Assembly (NCBI GenBank): GCA_036362985.1
Contig: JAYGXS010000008.1
Location: 23,815,684 to 23,879,683, forward strand
Length of the DNA stretch: 64,000 bases
DNA from: Ligula intestinalis
Lineage: Eukaryota > Platyhelminthes > Cestoda > Diphyllobothriidea > Diphyllobothriidae
Reading direction: 5' to 3'
Shown: in pieces, positions 44,005 to 55,129 of the stretch
Position numbering within the stretch: the first letter of the stretch is position 1
Layout of the letters: each line of letters opens with the position of its first letter
Notes under the pieces: generated by a model
What the model was told of the DNA's origin: nothing
Seen by the model: only the letters and a program-made list of their open reading frames with translations
Databases searched by the model: none
Position numbers and translations under genes: made by a program

Positions 44005-44964
44005 AATCGCATGGCAGGAGTTTCCTCGGTAGTGGTCTCGGATACAGCAAGTCATAGATTTTTGTCATACGCTAACCGTGAAAATGGGGTTTTTATGAGT
44101 TGTTAAAACTGATATACACAAAAAGAATTTTGTTAAAATAAGTAAAAAAATCGTTCACTTTTGCTGAAAGAATTTAATGCCTAATGGCTATATCTCGACC
44201 GCGTTGGGCGTGTAACTCGAAAGAAGGCGTGAAAAACAAATCGAGGTCGAATTGAGCTTAAAACGAGCTGGAAATTTCGTCGACAAAAGTGGAAATGTGG
44301 AATTGTATTCCGAAAACTCTCCTTTGCTCAAAGCCCAGAAATAATGGAATTTTTTAAGACTTCTTGCAATGTTAAACAGAAACTTTGTGCCTTTTACATA
44401 CGATATCACAATCCCACCCTTAACCTAATCATAACCCTTACCCTATCCCTATCCTTAACCTTACCTTAACCCTCACACTGAAACTTACTCTACACCTAAA
44501 CCTAATCCTTACCCCAACCCTAAAACTTACCCCCTAATCCTAAAGCTTACCCTAACACTTACCCTCACCCTCACCCTAACACTAACCCTTACCATAACCT
44601 TACCATAATCCTAATCCTAACCCCATACCCTTACCCGAACCTTAAACCTAAACCTAACACTAACCCCTTACTCTAACCTTAACCCTTACCATAATCCTAA
44701 CCTTTAACTTTATCCTAACCATAACCTTAATCGTCACCCCTAACTCTTACCTTAACCCCAATCCAAATCCTTACCCTTAACTTTACTCTAATCCTTTCCC
44801 TAACCCTTACCCTAGCACTTACCCTAACACTAAACCCAACCTCTTACCCTAACAATAACCCTTATCCTTACTTTTAACCCGAATCGAGCTCGAATCGCTG
44901 TCGAAAAAGCTTGAAATGTGGAGTTTTATTCCGCCACTACCAAGGAAACTCCTACCAATCACAT
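44005..44964 (-). mobile_element. Inverted-repeat element carrying telomere-like array, copy 2
   Basis: Ends ggcaggagtttcctcggtag (44,013) and, inverted, ctaccaaggaaactcctacc (to 44,956). TGG extends the match to 23 bp with two mismatches. Flanks aatcgcat (44,005-44,012) and aatcacat (44,957-44,964) agree at 7 of 8 positions, an 8-bp target-site duplication. The internal array is longer than in the 21.2-kb copy. No transposase. Confidence 0.78.
44410..44880 (-). repeat. Degenerate CCCTAA array
   Basis: About 470 bases of cccta, ccttac, cctaac variants (TTAGGG on the minus strand), internal to the element at 44.0-45.0 kb and not at a chromosome end. Confidence 0.9.
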
Positions 44965-45365
44965 TTGGGGCCAATTACCCGCTCAATTGATGGAAAAGTG
45001 AGGGAGTCCATTCCCCATTCTGACGCAGTTATCTGGCTGCCCAAACAGGATGGTCAGGACTCTGTCTCCTCAACTGCAAACCTCTACACCCCTCAATGAT
45101 TCGCAGGATCGAACAGTAACTCCAGACTTGAACCCGATACCTGTTGGCCAGAAGCTGACCCACTCTTCGTTCGGCAGGTTTACCTCGTGCGGCATTATGG
45201 CAAGTTTCGCAACCGTTTTGTCACTCCTATTTTTGACAGGACCTATAAAGCTGTGTGAGCCAAGGCCGCAAGGTCACCCTGGCTATCCGGCCTGAAGACA
45301 CCCTTACACCTTGCTCGGTGATATAAACGGTAACAGTAGAGGATACTGGTAATAGAAACTGTTTT
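44965..45365. other. No recognised feature
   Basis: No gene or repeat recognised. Confidence 0.4.
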
Positions 45366-45450
45366 CCTATTCATGTCTCTGATAATGAATCCGCGACGGA
45401 TGTCGAAACGTCAGGCGAATAAACATATTGTCCCGGCGATCGAGTCTTCT
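45366..45450 (+). repeat. P4 terminal repeat, solo
   Basis: CTGATAA (G8 of the hammerhead core changed to A), hairpin ATCCG/CGGAT, GAAACGTCAGGCGAATAAAC and the end gtcccggcgatcgagtcttc with a short TTC run. Helix I pairs TGTCT with AGGCG in part. The G8 change should abolish catalysis. Confidence 0.7.
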
Positions 45451-45454
45451 TCTT

Positions 45455-45650
45455 TTCGATACTGGTAATACCGCTCCCTCTCCCGATGGTTTCATCACAG
45501 GGCCGTCTTTGTTTGCAATTCGTAGGTTCGGTTTGACCTGGTTCTGTCCTTTACTTACGTAATGATGTAGGACTCTGTAGGCTGCGGGCAGGTCCATATT
45601 CCTGTTGAAAGAGTTGGCGTCTTTTAAACCTAATTGTTCTATCAATCAAA
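45455..45650 (-). pseudogene. PLE GIY-YIG tail fragment (fifth lineage)
   Basis: The minus frame FNRNMDLPAAYRVLHHYVSK then NLRIANKDGP matches the fragment at 18.6-18.9 kb. It abuts the P4 terminal repeat in opposite orientation. Bases 45,650-46,130 show no gene. Confidence 0.65.
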
Positions 45651-46273
45651 GCAGGCGCAGAGTAAACAGACGACAGGCAACAGAACAATAACCCGAAGTC
45701 TGAAGGGCCATTCCCCACATAAAATGTCTGCGAAGCAGTTTCTCGACTGTTACAACCCGCTGGAGTAGGCGTAGCCTATCGACTTCAGGTGACAATACGC
45801 CGCCAAGTGATGCAACCTAAAGCCAAACTGCCCCCTACTGAAACCTCCGCAATTGCCTACAAATCGCCTACAGCCGGCCCAACTGGCTGAAACGTCAGCT
45901 AAGGAACACACATATTCCGGTGAGCGCATTATGGTCCATTATTCTAATCTCGGAAGTCTGACTTTCGCAAAGTTGAATAAATGAAGCCCTTTGTGCTACT
46001 CGTCAAATAGCAGCTTGATCTTTACAGCTCCCGATCCCAGCCGCTTATGCGCACACCAATTCATCTAACCTATTAACTTTACCCCCCCCCCCACCGAAAT
46101 CGAATTTGGAGTAAAAATCGATATTGGTCGATATAAAGTCGAAAGGTGTTTTGTTAGATCCCCGATCTAGGGTAGAAGAAACGTCCCGAAGTTTAGGTGA
46201 CTGGATCAGCGCCACAGCGTTTGTCTAATCAAAGTAAGAAGCAAAAAGGGCGTTAAACCAACCACCAATTATG

Positions 46274-46279
46274 TTTATT
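46274..46279 (-). terminator. Poly(A) signal AATAAA
   Basis: AATAAA on the minus strand, about 320 bases past the stop of the Ly6 last exon at 46,598, and conserved in the duplicate at 49,741. Confidence 0.6.
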
Positions 46280-46597
46280 CTCTTGGCTTCTAAAGCCTGT
46301 ACGAAAGTACCTGAGTAAGAATGACCAGGGATAGATTGGACGCGCAGAAGACACTGATGATTCACGGGGGGGGGGGGGGGGCGGGGCGACGGAAGGACGG
46401 GTTTCTGGAATGCCAAACTGGGTGGTGGCTGGTTGGGGGAGGGGAGGAGGGGTTAGGCAGTTGCAGGATTGGATTGGATGCATACAGGCACACGAATGAC
46501 TAGTTGCTGGTAAGGTAGAACAAATAGGTGTATACATGGGGACCTAGGCAGGTCGGCATCGGAATGTGGACTCTTCCGGGGGTGGGCTCAGCAGTTC

Positions 46598-46834
46598 CTA
46601 ACGGAGAAGGAGAGTGCAGAGACTGAGAACGGACAGCACACCTGCAGCCAGTCCGCTGCTAGCCTTGTTACAGCCATCGGTGGTGCAATAACAATATTGG
46701 TTCTTGGTTACTTTCCCGTGTCCCGCACGGATGGTGCAAGAGTAGTCCCCTTCGGGCTCCACTGAGCTGCAGTTTCGCAAATACCTCCTACTGGGTCCCT
46801 CCGAAACGCCCTCCGCATTCTCCCACTCAGCCTC
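46598..46834 (-). CDS. Ly6/uPAR-domain protein, last coding exon (copy 1)
   Basis: The intron side reads a C/T-rich tract ending TTTTCTTTTCTAG, and the exon opens in phase 0 with EAEWENAEG. It encodes RRYLRNCSS, DYSCTIRAG, then NQYCYCTTDGCNKASS, the cysteine-rich end of an LU domain with the terminal C-N signature. The tail GLAAGVLSVLSLCTLLLR and stop form a short hydrophobic GPI-signal-like end. Five cysteines here complete the five of the exon at 59.4 kb. The product would be a small surface protein held by a GPI anchor. Its partner exon is inferred; it could be an alternative last exon or part of a second gene. Confidence 0.8.
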   Translation of the reverse strand, partial: EAEWENAEGVSEGPSRRYLRNCSSVEPEGDYSCTIRAGHGKVTKNQYCYCTTDGCNKASSGLAAGVLSVLSLCTLLLR

Positions 46835-47112
46835 CTAGAAAAGAAAAGGGGAGAGAGAGAGCATTGCGTTTAGCGATGGACTGCGCCCAACAACTGCAGA
46901 AGCAGAACTAAAAGTCATTTGAGGTATGATTATGATCAACTCGGGTCTGACCACCTGAGCTAAGAGATCCCATTTGCATCAATTAATCCGCTCAGCCTAC
47001 TGCACCCTCTGTTGCATCCAATTGACTGCCAAAGTAGGATTTTCGAATTCCGTGCTTCTCATTTTTTACGAGACGTCAGTCTCGTCGAGCTTGAAGATGT
47101 GTCGGCAATCAA

Positions 47113-48262
47113 GATTCTCTTGCCATGATGCCGGCAAAGAAATGGGAGACTTGCATGACTGTTTCTGGCATTTTAGCCATCATCAGCCAGTCATACCCAA
47201 CCCAAATGGTGACCCATCCCAGTTTCGAACCTGCGACCTTGTTAGTTAGAATTCCAATGCTCTAACCACCGCGAAACTGGCTCTTGTCGGTTTTAGATCG
47301 GGAATATACAGTGGCAGATAGGTGCAAACAAATCAGTTACGAGATGTGCTCCTGACTTTTGGTGCCTCTGGAGTTCACCCTTGAGTCTACGCCGCAAGGT
47401 GGCTAATGATATAGACAGAAGGACATTACCGATAAGGAAAAGGGAGACTAGATGGCCATTTCTGGCTTATTAGCCATCATCAGCCAGCCATACCCAGACC
47501 CAAGTGGTGCCCCAGAAATTGGTACCCCGCTCGAGGTTCGAACCCGCGACCTTGTTATTTAGAAGTCAAGCGCTTTAACCACTGGGCCACGGGCTGGCGG
47601 TCTTGTCAGTTTTTTGGGAATATTCAGTGACAAATAGGCGTACACCGATCAGTTAGAGGACGCACCCGTCCATCCATGGTGTCTTTGCAGTTCACATTCG
47701 AGCCTACGCTTCAAGATGGCTAACGATAAAGACAGAGGGACATTACTGACAAAGACATGGGAGACTGGAATGACCATTTCTGGCTTATTAGCCATCATCA
47801 GCCGGTCATACCCAACTTAAGCGTAGTCCCAGAAATAGGTAATCCACTGGAGTTTCGAACGCGCGACCTTGTTAGGTAGAAGTCCAACTCTCTAACCACT
47901 GGGCCACGGGCTGGCTGTCTTGTCGGTTTTTCCTCGGGAATGTACACAGTGACAGATAGGCGAAGACCGATCAGTTACATGACACACTTGTCCGTCCACG
48001 GTGCTTTTGGAGCTCATACTCGAGCCTACCCCTCAAAGCGGCGAATGATATAGACAGAAGGACATTACCGACAAGAATAAGGGGGACCAGGATGACCATT
48101 TCTCGGGCTCAGTTGCCGTCATCAGCCAGCCGTACCCGCAAAACACAGGTGGTGCACCACCCAAGTCTCTAACCCGCCACATTTGCAACGGTCTAATCCA
48201 CTGGGCCGCTTCAGTTTAGATCATTCTTGCAGTTGTCACTGCATATTGCGGTCGTGATGGTG
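47113..48262 (-). repeat. Tandem array of four SINE family 1 units
   Basis: Four minus-strand SINE heads start near 47,113, 47,422, 47,735 and 48,062, about 310-325 bases apart. The sequence between them also repeats (gggaatatacagtggcagat, agacagaaggacattaccga). The units form head-to-tail copies and are not independent insertions. B boxes differ in detail (gtttcgaacctgcg, ggttcgaacccgcg, gtttcgaacgcgcg). Confidence 0.85.
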
Positions 48263-48569
48263 ACTCCTCCAACCGCTCTGTCCCCGCATCTTTTCGGACA
48301 TTACCTATGAGGCGGTGTGTGTGTGTGTGTTTCAACCAAGGCAATCCACTCCAAAGGCACCCTACCAGCCTTTGTATAGTCACGAACAGCCAAGCAAATG
48401 AAGTTCTTCGCGCCACTTTTCCAATGACTACCTTATCTTCGCGCGTTGCCCTGAATCAATAACTCCCGTCAGCTCCCGATACCAGTTGTGTGTACACGCT
48501 AGTTCAAGGAAACCACCTAAGCAGTTGACTTCATCCTCCGCAAATCTAATTCGGAAGTGCGTTGCTGAT

Positions 48570-48765
48570 GGCAATGCCGGCAAAGACAAGGCAGACTGGA
48601 ATGTGGCCAATCCTGGTTTATTAGCCATCATCAGCCAGTCACACTCAGATCCAAGTGGTGCCCCACCCGAGTCCCGAACTAACGACTTTTTGATCAGAGT
48701 CAAACGCCCTAATCGCTGAACTATGATCTAGTTGTCTTGCCAGTTTAGGTCCGGGGATATTGACA
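48570..48765 (-). repeat. SINE family 1 copy
   Basis: gccggcaaagacaaggcaga ... cccacccgagtcccgaacta ... tttgatcagagtcaaacgcc ... cttgccagtttaggtccggg. Confidence 0.88.
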
Positions 48766-49227
48766 CATCTTGAACCCCAGAATTGACATCAAACACAGTT
48801 CTTTGAAGCAGGCGGATTCCCTTGGAAGTGGATTCCTACTGTACGATCTGGAATTCACCGATTCTGATACAGCTAGTCGATTGCCCAAGCAGAATTTCCT
48901 TGGCTCGTGACTGCCGTGCTTGCTATGTTTTTACAAGGTATTGATCTCGTCGAGTTGGAAGATTTGTCAGCGATGAAGACTCCTTTGCCACGGGGCACTA
49001 CACCTCTCAATAATTGTTGCTGCTGAAGATTGTCGACAATCAACTAAAACTCGTTGCGCCACTTGTCCAATAGCAGCCTAATCATCACGCCTCACCCTGG
49101 ATTGGTGTCAATATCAGTTGCCCATACCATCTGGGTGTACCCACTAATTTGTGTAAACCATATTAGCGGTTAACTTCGCCCTTTGGAAATCGAATTCGGA
49201 AGTGCGTTGTTTAAGTGCGCAGATACT

Positions 49228-49590
49228 ATTTCCGGCAAAGTAAAGGAAGACTGGAATGGCCATTTCTGGCATACTAGCCATCGTCAGCCAGTCATACTCA
49301 AATCCAAGTGGTGTCGCACACGAGCCTTGAACTCGCAACTCTTTTTGATCAAGGTCAAACGCCCTAACCATTGAGCCATGAGCTCGTTGTCTCGCCGGTT
49401 TAGGTCAGGGGCTATTGACACTCGTTGATGAACCTTCACCTGGCTGTTCAAGTGTCCTACGTCTTTGCCAGTAATATTGTCAGTCGACTACGTGCTGCTA
49501 CGGCTGTTAGGGCCTCTGGATAGGCCCAAGGCAAAACGGGACAGATGAGTTCCGTAAGTGATCAGGTAAACGTTCATCAACGCAGAGAAT
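49228..49590 (-). repeat. SINE family 1 copy plus plus-strand tail
   Basis: The minus copy runs to gtctcgccggtttaggtcag (about 49,415). A plus-strand tail at 49,455-49,585 has ctgttagggcctctggatag and gggacagatgagttccgtaa. Confidence 0.85.
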
Positions 49591-49740
49591 AACAGCCGAT
49601 ATCCGTCACTGCGTAGTCGGAAGCTGTTTTGTTGCATCTCCGTTCAGGGTAGAAAAAGTGTTGGAGAAGCTGGATCAACTCTGCATCCTGTGTAACTGTA
49701 GTAGGAAGGAAAAAAGGAATTAAACCAACCGCCAATTATA

Positions 49741-49746
49741 TTTATT
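49741..49746 (-). terminator. Poly(A) signal AATAAA
   Basis: AATAAA on the minus strand about 325 bases past the stop at 50,070, in the same place as in copy 1. Confidence 0.6.
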
Positions 49747-50069
49747 CGCTCAGCTTCTAAAGCCTGTACGAAAGTAGGTGAGTAACAATAACCAGGGAGA
49801 CATTGAACGCACAGCAGAGACAAACAGAGAGCGATGATTCGTGGACGGGATGGGGGGTGACAGGTTTTCACAATGCTAAACTTGGCGGTGGATAGCGGGG
49901 GAAGGGTGAGGGGCAGGCAGGCAGATGCACAGAGCGATAGATCGGATCAGATTCATACACGCATAAGCATAACTAGTTGCTTGTGCTGTAAAACAAAGGG
50001 GTGTATACACCGGGACTTAGAGGATCGGACAGGTCAAGATCTAACTCTTCCGTGGGGGCTCAGCAACTC

Positions 50070-50312
50070 CTAACGCAGAAGGAGACTGCAGAGGGGCAAC
50101 ATGAGTACAGAAAGCAGACTGGCAGCCAATCGGCTGTTAGCCTTATTGCAGCCGTCGGTGGTACAGGAGCAGAATTGGTTTTTGTTGGCACCACCGGTTC
50201 CCGCACGAATAATGCAAGTGAAGGCGTCCTTGGGCTTGGCCGTGCTGCAGTTACGCAGGTATCTCAAGGACACTTTGTCCACCTTGCCCTGCGTATCCAC
50301 CCACTCAGCCTC
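50070..50312 (-). CDS. Ly6/uPAR-domain protein, last coding exon (copy 2)
   Basis: The acceptor ends CCTTCTAG and the exon opens in phase 0 with EAEWVDTQGKVDKVSLRYLR. Cysteines follow as NCST, FTCIIRAG and NQFCSCTTDGCNKANS; the tail RLAASLLSVLMLPLCSLLLR is hydrophobic. It differs from copy 1 at many residues but keeps every cysteine and the frame. It is the closer of the two last exons to the signal-peptide exon (about 8.9 kb upstream on this strand). Confidence 0.82.
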   Translation of the reverse strand, partial: EAEWVDTQGKVDKVSLRYLRNCSTAKPKDAFTCIIRAGTGGANKNQFCSCTTDGCNKANSRLAASLLSVLMLPLCSLLLR

Positions 50313-50340
50313 CTAGAAGGCGGTAACGCAGCGAGAAAAA

Positions 50341-51054
50341 AGCAAGTTGTCAAAACAGAGTGCTTCAACTACTTAATTCAAATTAGTAGTTTGACACCTG
50401 ACAACTGTCACACAGGCCAGGCAGTTACGATGAGGGAACTGAGTAAAAATTTCGCGTGGCCTATTGTCTGGCCAGTTTCCTCATTGCAAATGATGATGGT
50501 GATACTACCGAAACTCTGGTGCTCCCCAAGAATCTAGGGGTCAGTAGTTTGAGCGCGTATCACAGCAAGTTTTTGATTGATTTTTTACTGGGGACTTTTC
50601 AGCCAAAAAGGGCTCAATTTCTATCGGCTTTTGGGCAGAACCTGAAATAGTTTGTCGCAAGAACTCTACTCTGACTTCAAGCTGATTGCTAAGGAAATCA
50701 AAAAAAATGGCGCTAAAACTGGAATACTCATTTCCCTCGTAAAAAGAGTGACCCTCATGGCAGAGGTCACACTCTTAATGTGAATGGACAGGACCTTGAA
50801 TCATAGCCAGACTGGTCACACCTTCTACTCCGACATCCAAAGTTCAGATTAACTGACTGAAGATGGTAAGAAAAGCCGGATTTTGTCTCCATAGTTACTG
50901 ACCGAAGTACCTCCACGTTCATTTTAGTTGTCGTGAGACAACCTGCGAAGGCTCTGCATTAAATTTCCAAGACCAACCTGAATTCTCCGTTGCCCAGCAG
51001 ATGGGGCGACGTCCTCAGGTGGTACAGGCTATTAAAAAAACATCCTAAAGGTAG
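50341..51054. other. No recognised feature
   Basis: Presumed intron of the Ly6 locus; no repeat recognised. Confidence 0.4.
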
Positions 51055-51057
51055 TAT

Positions 51058-51240
51058 AGCCGGCAAAGACAAGGGAGACTGGAATGACCATTTCTGACTT
51101 ATTAGCCGTCGTCAGCCAGTCATACCCAGACCCAGACTCGAGCCTCGAACTCGCGACCTTTTTGGTCAGAGTCAAATGCCCTGACCATTGAGCCACGAGT
51201 TCGCGGTCTTGCCGGTTTAGGTAAGGGGCAATTGACAAAA
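51058..51240 (-). repeat. SINE family 1 copy
   Basis: gccggcaaagacaagggaga, ctcgagcctcgaactcgcga, ttgagccacgagttcgcggt, cttgccggtttaggtaa. A close match to the reference in the head. Confidence 0.9.
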
Positions 51241-51679
51241 CTCCTCAACCTCGGAGCTGAAATTAAGCCCAGTACTTTGAAGCAGACGGATTCCTTGAGA
51301 TGTGGAATCCTACCATAGTTTAACTTATAAATTGTAAAGTACTGTCTTTCAGGCGAGTGCCTGGATGTCTACGTGTCGGTCGCTTGCCCTCCGCATGAAA
51401 TGTCTTCCACTATTTTTCAATGCATAAACACAAAGAGATGAATAGAAAATAAATTATAGCCTATCTCTATGCAGACAAGCTGTTTTTTGGAAAATCATCC
51501 TCGACAATCCTGAGAAAAACTTTTTGAACTCACTAGCTAACAAGATAATTGGCCACTATCAGATTATGCCTTCAGTCCACGAATCAATTCAGGCAATGTT
51601 TACAACAATTTTAAAATGCATTTTAGATTATAAATGGCTGCGCACTTGAAAATGTAACATTTATCATCATCTTGGAGTA
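51241..51679. other. AT-rich stretch, nothing recognised
   Basis: No gene or named repeat. Confidence 0.4.
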
Positions 51680-51895
51680 TAATCCTCAGCTATTACACAA
51701 AACACCAGGATGTCGGCTTTTGAACGAGTGTGTTTTCGGTCTACTTGTAAAAAACCTCAACTGATAAAAAACACTATAGATTTACGACATAACATAAGCA
51801 AAAAATATTCTTGATTGTACTCACCTACCAGCCAACTGCACCTCCTTGGAAGTTTTGCTCGAAAAAGGCAACCTTTTCGTTTAAAACGTTTCTAA
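51680..51895 (+). repeat. Dispersed AT-rich repeat R2, partial
   Basis: ggatgtcggcttttgaacga ... ttcttgattgtactcaccta corresponds to ggatgtcggcgttttaacga ... ttcttgtactcgcttggtag at 4.95-5.12 kb. Confidence 0.55.
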
Positions 51896-51995
51896 TTATC
51901 AATAAATGTTTAAGGGTGTAAAATGTCCATTCAAAACGCATCGTATTAGTTCGTTTTGTACTGTCTCAGAGTAATTTTCATCAATTGTAAAATTT

Positions 51996-52865
51996 ATGAA
52001 CACTATAGGAACACTGAAGGAGGGATTGGACCACGTCACAGCATGGTCGTCAGAAAATGGCTTTTTACTTAATGAGCGGAAGTCAGTCCAGGGTATCTTC
52101 AGGCTGCGACCCTCCCCCAGTCCTGAAACCATCGACTTTCTGCCCAACAAGGTATCCTCCTTCCGATACCTTGGTGTAACAATAGCTTCCAACCTCTCAT
52201 TTACTCCTCATATTGAAGACCTTTTTATTTAAATCCGCAAACTTTTATATTATATCCACCACTTGCGTTCTTATCGCACCCCGCAAGCCCTCATCTGGCG
52301 TTTTATAGACGCTTGTATCCTCCCTCTCATTCTTTTCTGCTCTCCAGTAGCCTTTCCAGCACTACTCAAAAAAGACTTTATTATTATTAAACGTATTTTC
52401 CGCATGCTTTCTTCAGCTGCCGGCTATTCCTATGCTTTTTTAGCTGACCTTATAATTCAGCAACATTTCAAATCGGTCAAGAATTTCTTGGACCGTATTC
52501 TTAGTGATGACGCTCACCCTCTCCACTCCGAACTAATGGCTGCGAAGTCTTCTCGTACGACGCGCCGAAACTTCCGACATATAACATGCCGTACATCGGC
52601 CTACCAGAACTCGATACTCCCATTCTTAGCACGCTTCCTTACGTGTGAAGAAACGGAAATTGAGAAGCTGAAGGCCGACCTGACTCCATAACTGATGTGG
52701 TAACCGTGTCGACTTCTTTGAGTTTTCTGTGATCTCTGACCATTTACTCTTGAGTTTTTGGACCCTTTAAATTACTTTAGTTCTTGCTCTCCATGAATGG
52801 AGCCATTTTTTGCTGAAAGTTTGATATTCTCATCAAAATAAGGTTCTCATCATCATCATCATATT
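51996..52865 (+). mobile_element. LINE RT C-terminus with 3' end
   Basis: LKEGLDHVTAWSSENGFLLN followed by ERKSVQGIF and FRYLGVTIASNLSFTPHIED are the post-YADD RT blocks. After one stop the frame continues (52,263-52,691) with RTPQALIWRFIDACILPLIL and an RMLSSAAGYS region typical of the C-terminus of CR1/Jockey-like ORF2. The 3' untranslated part ends in a short (ATC)n run near 52,850. It is 5'-truncated before YADD, the usual outcome of incomplete target-primed reverse transcription. Confidence 0.85.
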
Positions 52866-53560
52866 CTTGCTACCATGCAAAAGTGCACAATATTCCTTAC
52901 ACAAAGTGCACTTATCCTGCCAACTAGAAACCCTCAACTCAAAAGCAATGGCAGATCGAAGTCAAGATAAGTCAAGAACTGGAAAACTAGTGAAGCTAAA
53001 TATACCATTTGTTGGAGTATAAACTTTGAGAAAGACCTGCTTTGTTATAAAATTAACAGAAGAAAGAATCATTTGTTGCTTATATATTCTACAACACATG
53101 CTTGCATTTTAAGGGCGTCAAAAAGTTATATAAAATTTCCCCTTTATTTAAGTAGTTATTTCCTATCGATGCTATTGACACCAAGAGTTACGAACGCTGC
53201 AAGCCAAACGATTGACTCAAACTCTAAAAGGAGTCCAACGGCACGTCGATCCCAGTTCAATCAAGGACCAATTCAAGGTCATTCATACAGGCTTGAACTA
53301 CTGCAAGTGCATCGATTCTCAGTTCAGCCGGAAACATACTCTATTGGCAGATCCTGAATTTTCGAGCCAAATACCGGATACGTATCCTCAGTCAGTCTGT
53401 GAGGGAGAGAGGCCATTTGCACTGCCAACCCTGATCATCTCTGCCTTAAAACGAGAAGACCAGTGGGAAATATTTTTACTGGAATAGCCCCTCACCTTTT
53501 GGACAGGATAAGATATAACGCGTAGATGCTATCGCCGTTACCGCTGTTCAGAGAAAGTAG
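52866..53560. other. No recognised feature
   Basis: Short frames only; nothing supportable. Confidence 0.4.
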
Positions 53561-53564
53561 TTGC

Positions 53565-54200
53565 CCGCACAACTCCGTCAGCGGGTACCAGCGCAAACGA
53601 CATGAGTGACAGAATCGCACCGACCCCAAATTTTGGCGAGTGATTCCGCGCGCCAAAAACGTCTCAGAGGCCGTCAGCCGCCCACTTGGAATCGTACGAA
53701 GACTGGAGGCACCTACTAGGTGTCAGACCACGGCAAGAAACGTCTGAAGTCGGTCACTCAATCCGGTGCAGGTGCAAGCAAAGCAACTACGTCGGAGCAA
53801 CTGGAAGACGTCACTGGACGCTACTGGCCGAACACGCAATAGCATTGCAGGGAAATGACGCCACGGATCATTCGACGAAACCCGGACATGCATTCAAGTT
53901 TGATGAGGCTGGAATTCTCGCGAGAGATGAAAGCCACGTCGGTCGCGAGTTGCTTCAGTCGGTCTATTTACAACTGTAATGACCTCCTCGATCCTTATTC
54001 GGTGCTGAGACTTGGTTCGATCAAGGCAATCAACAACTCAGGGAGCATGCAGACGAACGTATTTTCCAAGGCAAATCTCGGTAAGCTAGGTAGCTGAGCG
54101 ATCATCACGCTAGTACGGGTGATCGAATGTCAGCAGATAATGACTTGCATGCTGGCTATCAAGCAATTACCGCACAAGGGGGCAATCATCTTCGATGAGA
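53565..54200 (+). mobile_element. PLE fragment J (P4-like), GIY-YIG region
   Basis: Broken frames VIPRAKNVSEAVSRP, then SIRCRCKQSNYVGATGRR, LLAEHAIAL, HSTKPGHAFKFDEAGILARD and SRELLQS-type residues correspond to the linker, GIY-YIG core and tail of element H. At least two frameshifts and a stop at 53,979. Confidence 0.8.
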
Positions 54201-54597
54201 GGTGGGAAGCCACTATTTATCCTAGGTATGCAGAGGCATAGAAACCATGTCCTACTGCAATTGCCGGTGAAGTTAAATTTAGGTCCCTGAAACTGTTTAT
54301 ATAATCAAACGTTTGGCGCGCCATAAATAAAAAGCAAAACAACCAATTCACTTAAATTTTATTGAATTTTTTTGGTTTGTTTTAGTTTCGTTTTTAGTTT
54401 GTTTCTCGGTTTTATTAGATTTATTTCAGTTTTAGATTTCTTTTTAGTTTAGTTGATTCATTTTAGTTTACTTTTGTTTGGTTAGTTGGGTTTTAGTTGT
54501 TTTAGCTTTCTTAGGCGCATGCTGTTGCTTTTTGAAGTAGTTTGGTTTATCTAATTTATTTGTCTAAGTTCCGCAAATATTCCCATGGTTAATATTA

Positions 54598-54662
54598 GAA
54601 GTCAGTTTTTTTGGCAAACAATTGTTTTCAGCAACTCTTCATCAGACCAAACATTTGCAAGG
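54598..54662 (-). ncRNA. Hammerhead ribozyme motif, left arm
   Basis: Same as the right arm on the opposite strand: TTTGGT, CTGATGA, AGAGTTGCT, GAAA, ACAATTGTT, T, GCCAAA. Confidence 0.75.
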
Positions 54663-55129
54663 GAAATTAACGCTGTACATAACAATTAAAGTTTGAATAG
54701 GTAGAAAAATCAATAACTATCTAACACGGGCGCTAATTGGCCAACGCGGACTATGTCAGTTTGCGCATGTAGGCCATGTCAGCGTGTTGGTTGAGGGATT
54801 GTCGCTTGTTGGGAGGGGCGAAATCCTATCGCCAACGGATGCTTGCAACAGCCGAAGCAGTAGCTATGAGGCTAGCAAATCCAGTGCTGTGTTGTCAGAA
54901 GACTCTGACACAAGCTCTGTCACTTCCGTGGCCTAAACCGACACCAGGTGGCGATAGGATTTCGCCCCTACCAACAACCAACAACCAACAATCCCTCAAC
55001 CAACACGCTGACATGGCCTACATGCGCAAACTGACAGTCCGCGTTGGCCAATTAGCGCCCGTGTTAGATAGTTATTGATTTTTCTACCTATTTAAACTTT
55101 TATTGTTATGTACAGCGTTAATTTCCCTT

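Larger units (their letters stand above)
46130..46860 (-). repeat. Segmental duplication containing a Ly6 last exon, copy 1
   Basis: It matches 49,610-50,340 throughout: ttctaaagcctgtacgaaag, ggtgtatacat, actagttgct, and the exon itself. A long G-run (about 46,365-46,381) sits in the 3' untranslated part. Confidence 0.85.
49610..50340 (-). repeat. Segmental duplication containing a Ly6 last exon, copy 2
   Basis: Counterpart of 46,130-46,860. Identity is highest in the exon and near the poly(A) signal, lower in the G-rich middle. Orientation is the same and the offset is about 3.5 kb. Confidence 0.85.

Noticed and set aside
44410..44880. True chromosome end or subtelomere
   Set aside because: The array is degenerate and lies inside an element with terminal inverted repeats, with ordinary sequence on both sides.
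47113..48262. CRISPR-like array from regular spacing
   Set aside because: Repeat units are about 315 bp, contain pol III boxes and occur dispersed; spacers are also repeated.
53212..53487. Frame with CKC and several cysteines as another LU-domain exon
   Set aside because: Cysteine spacing does not fit an LU domain and no signal peptide or splice phase supports it.
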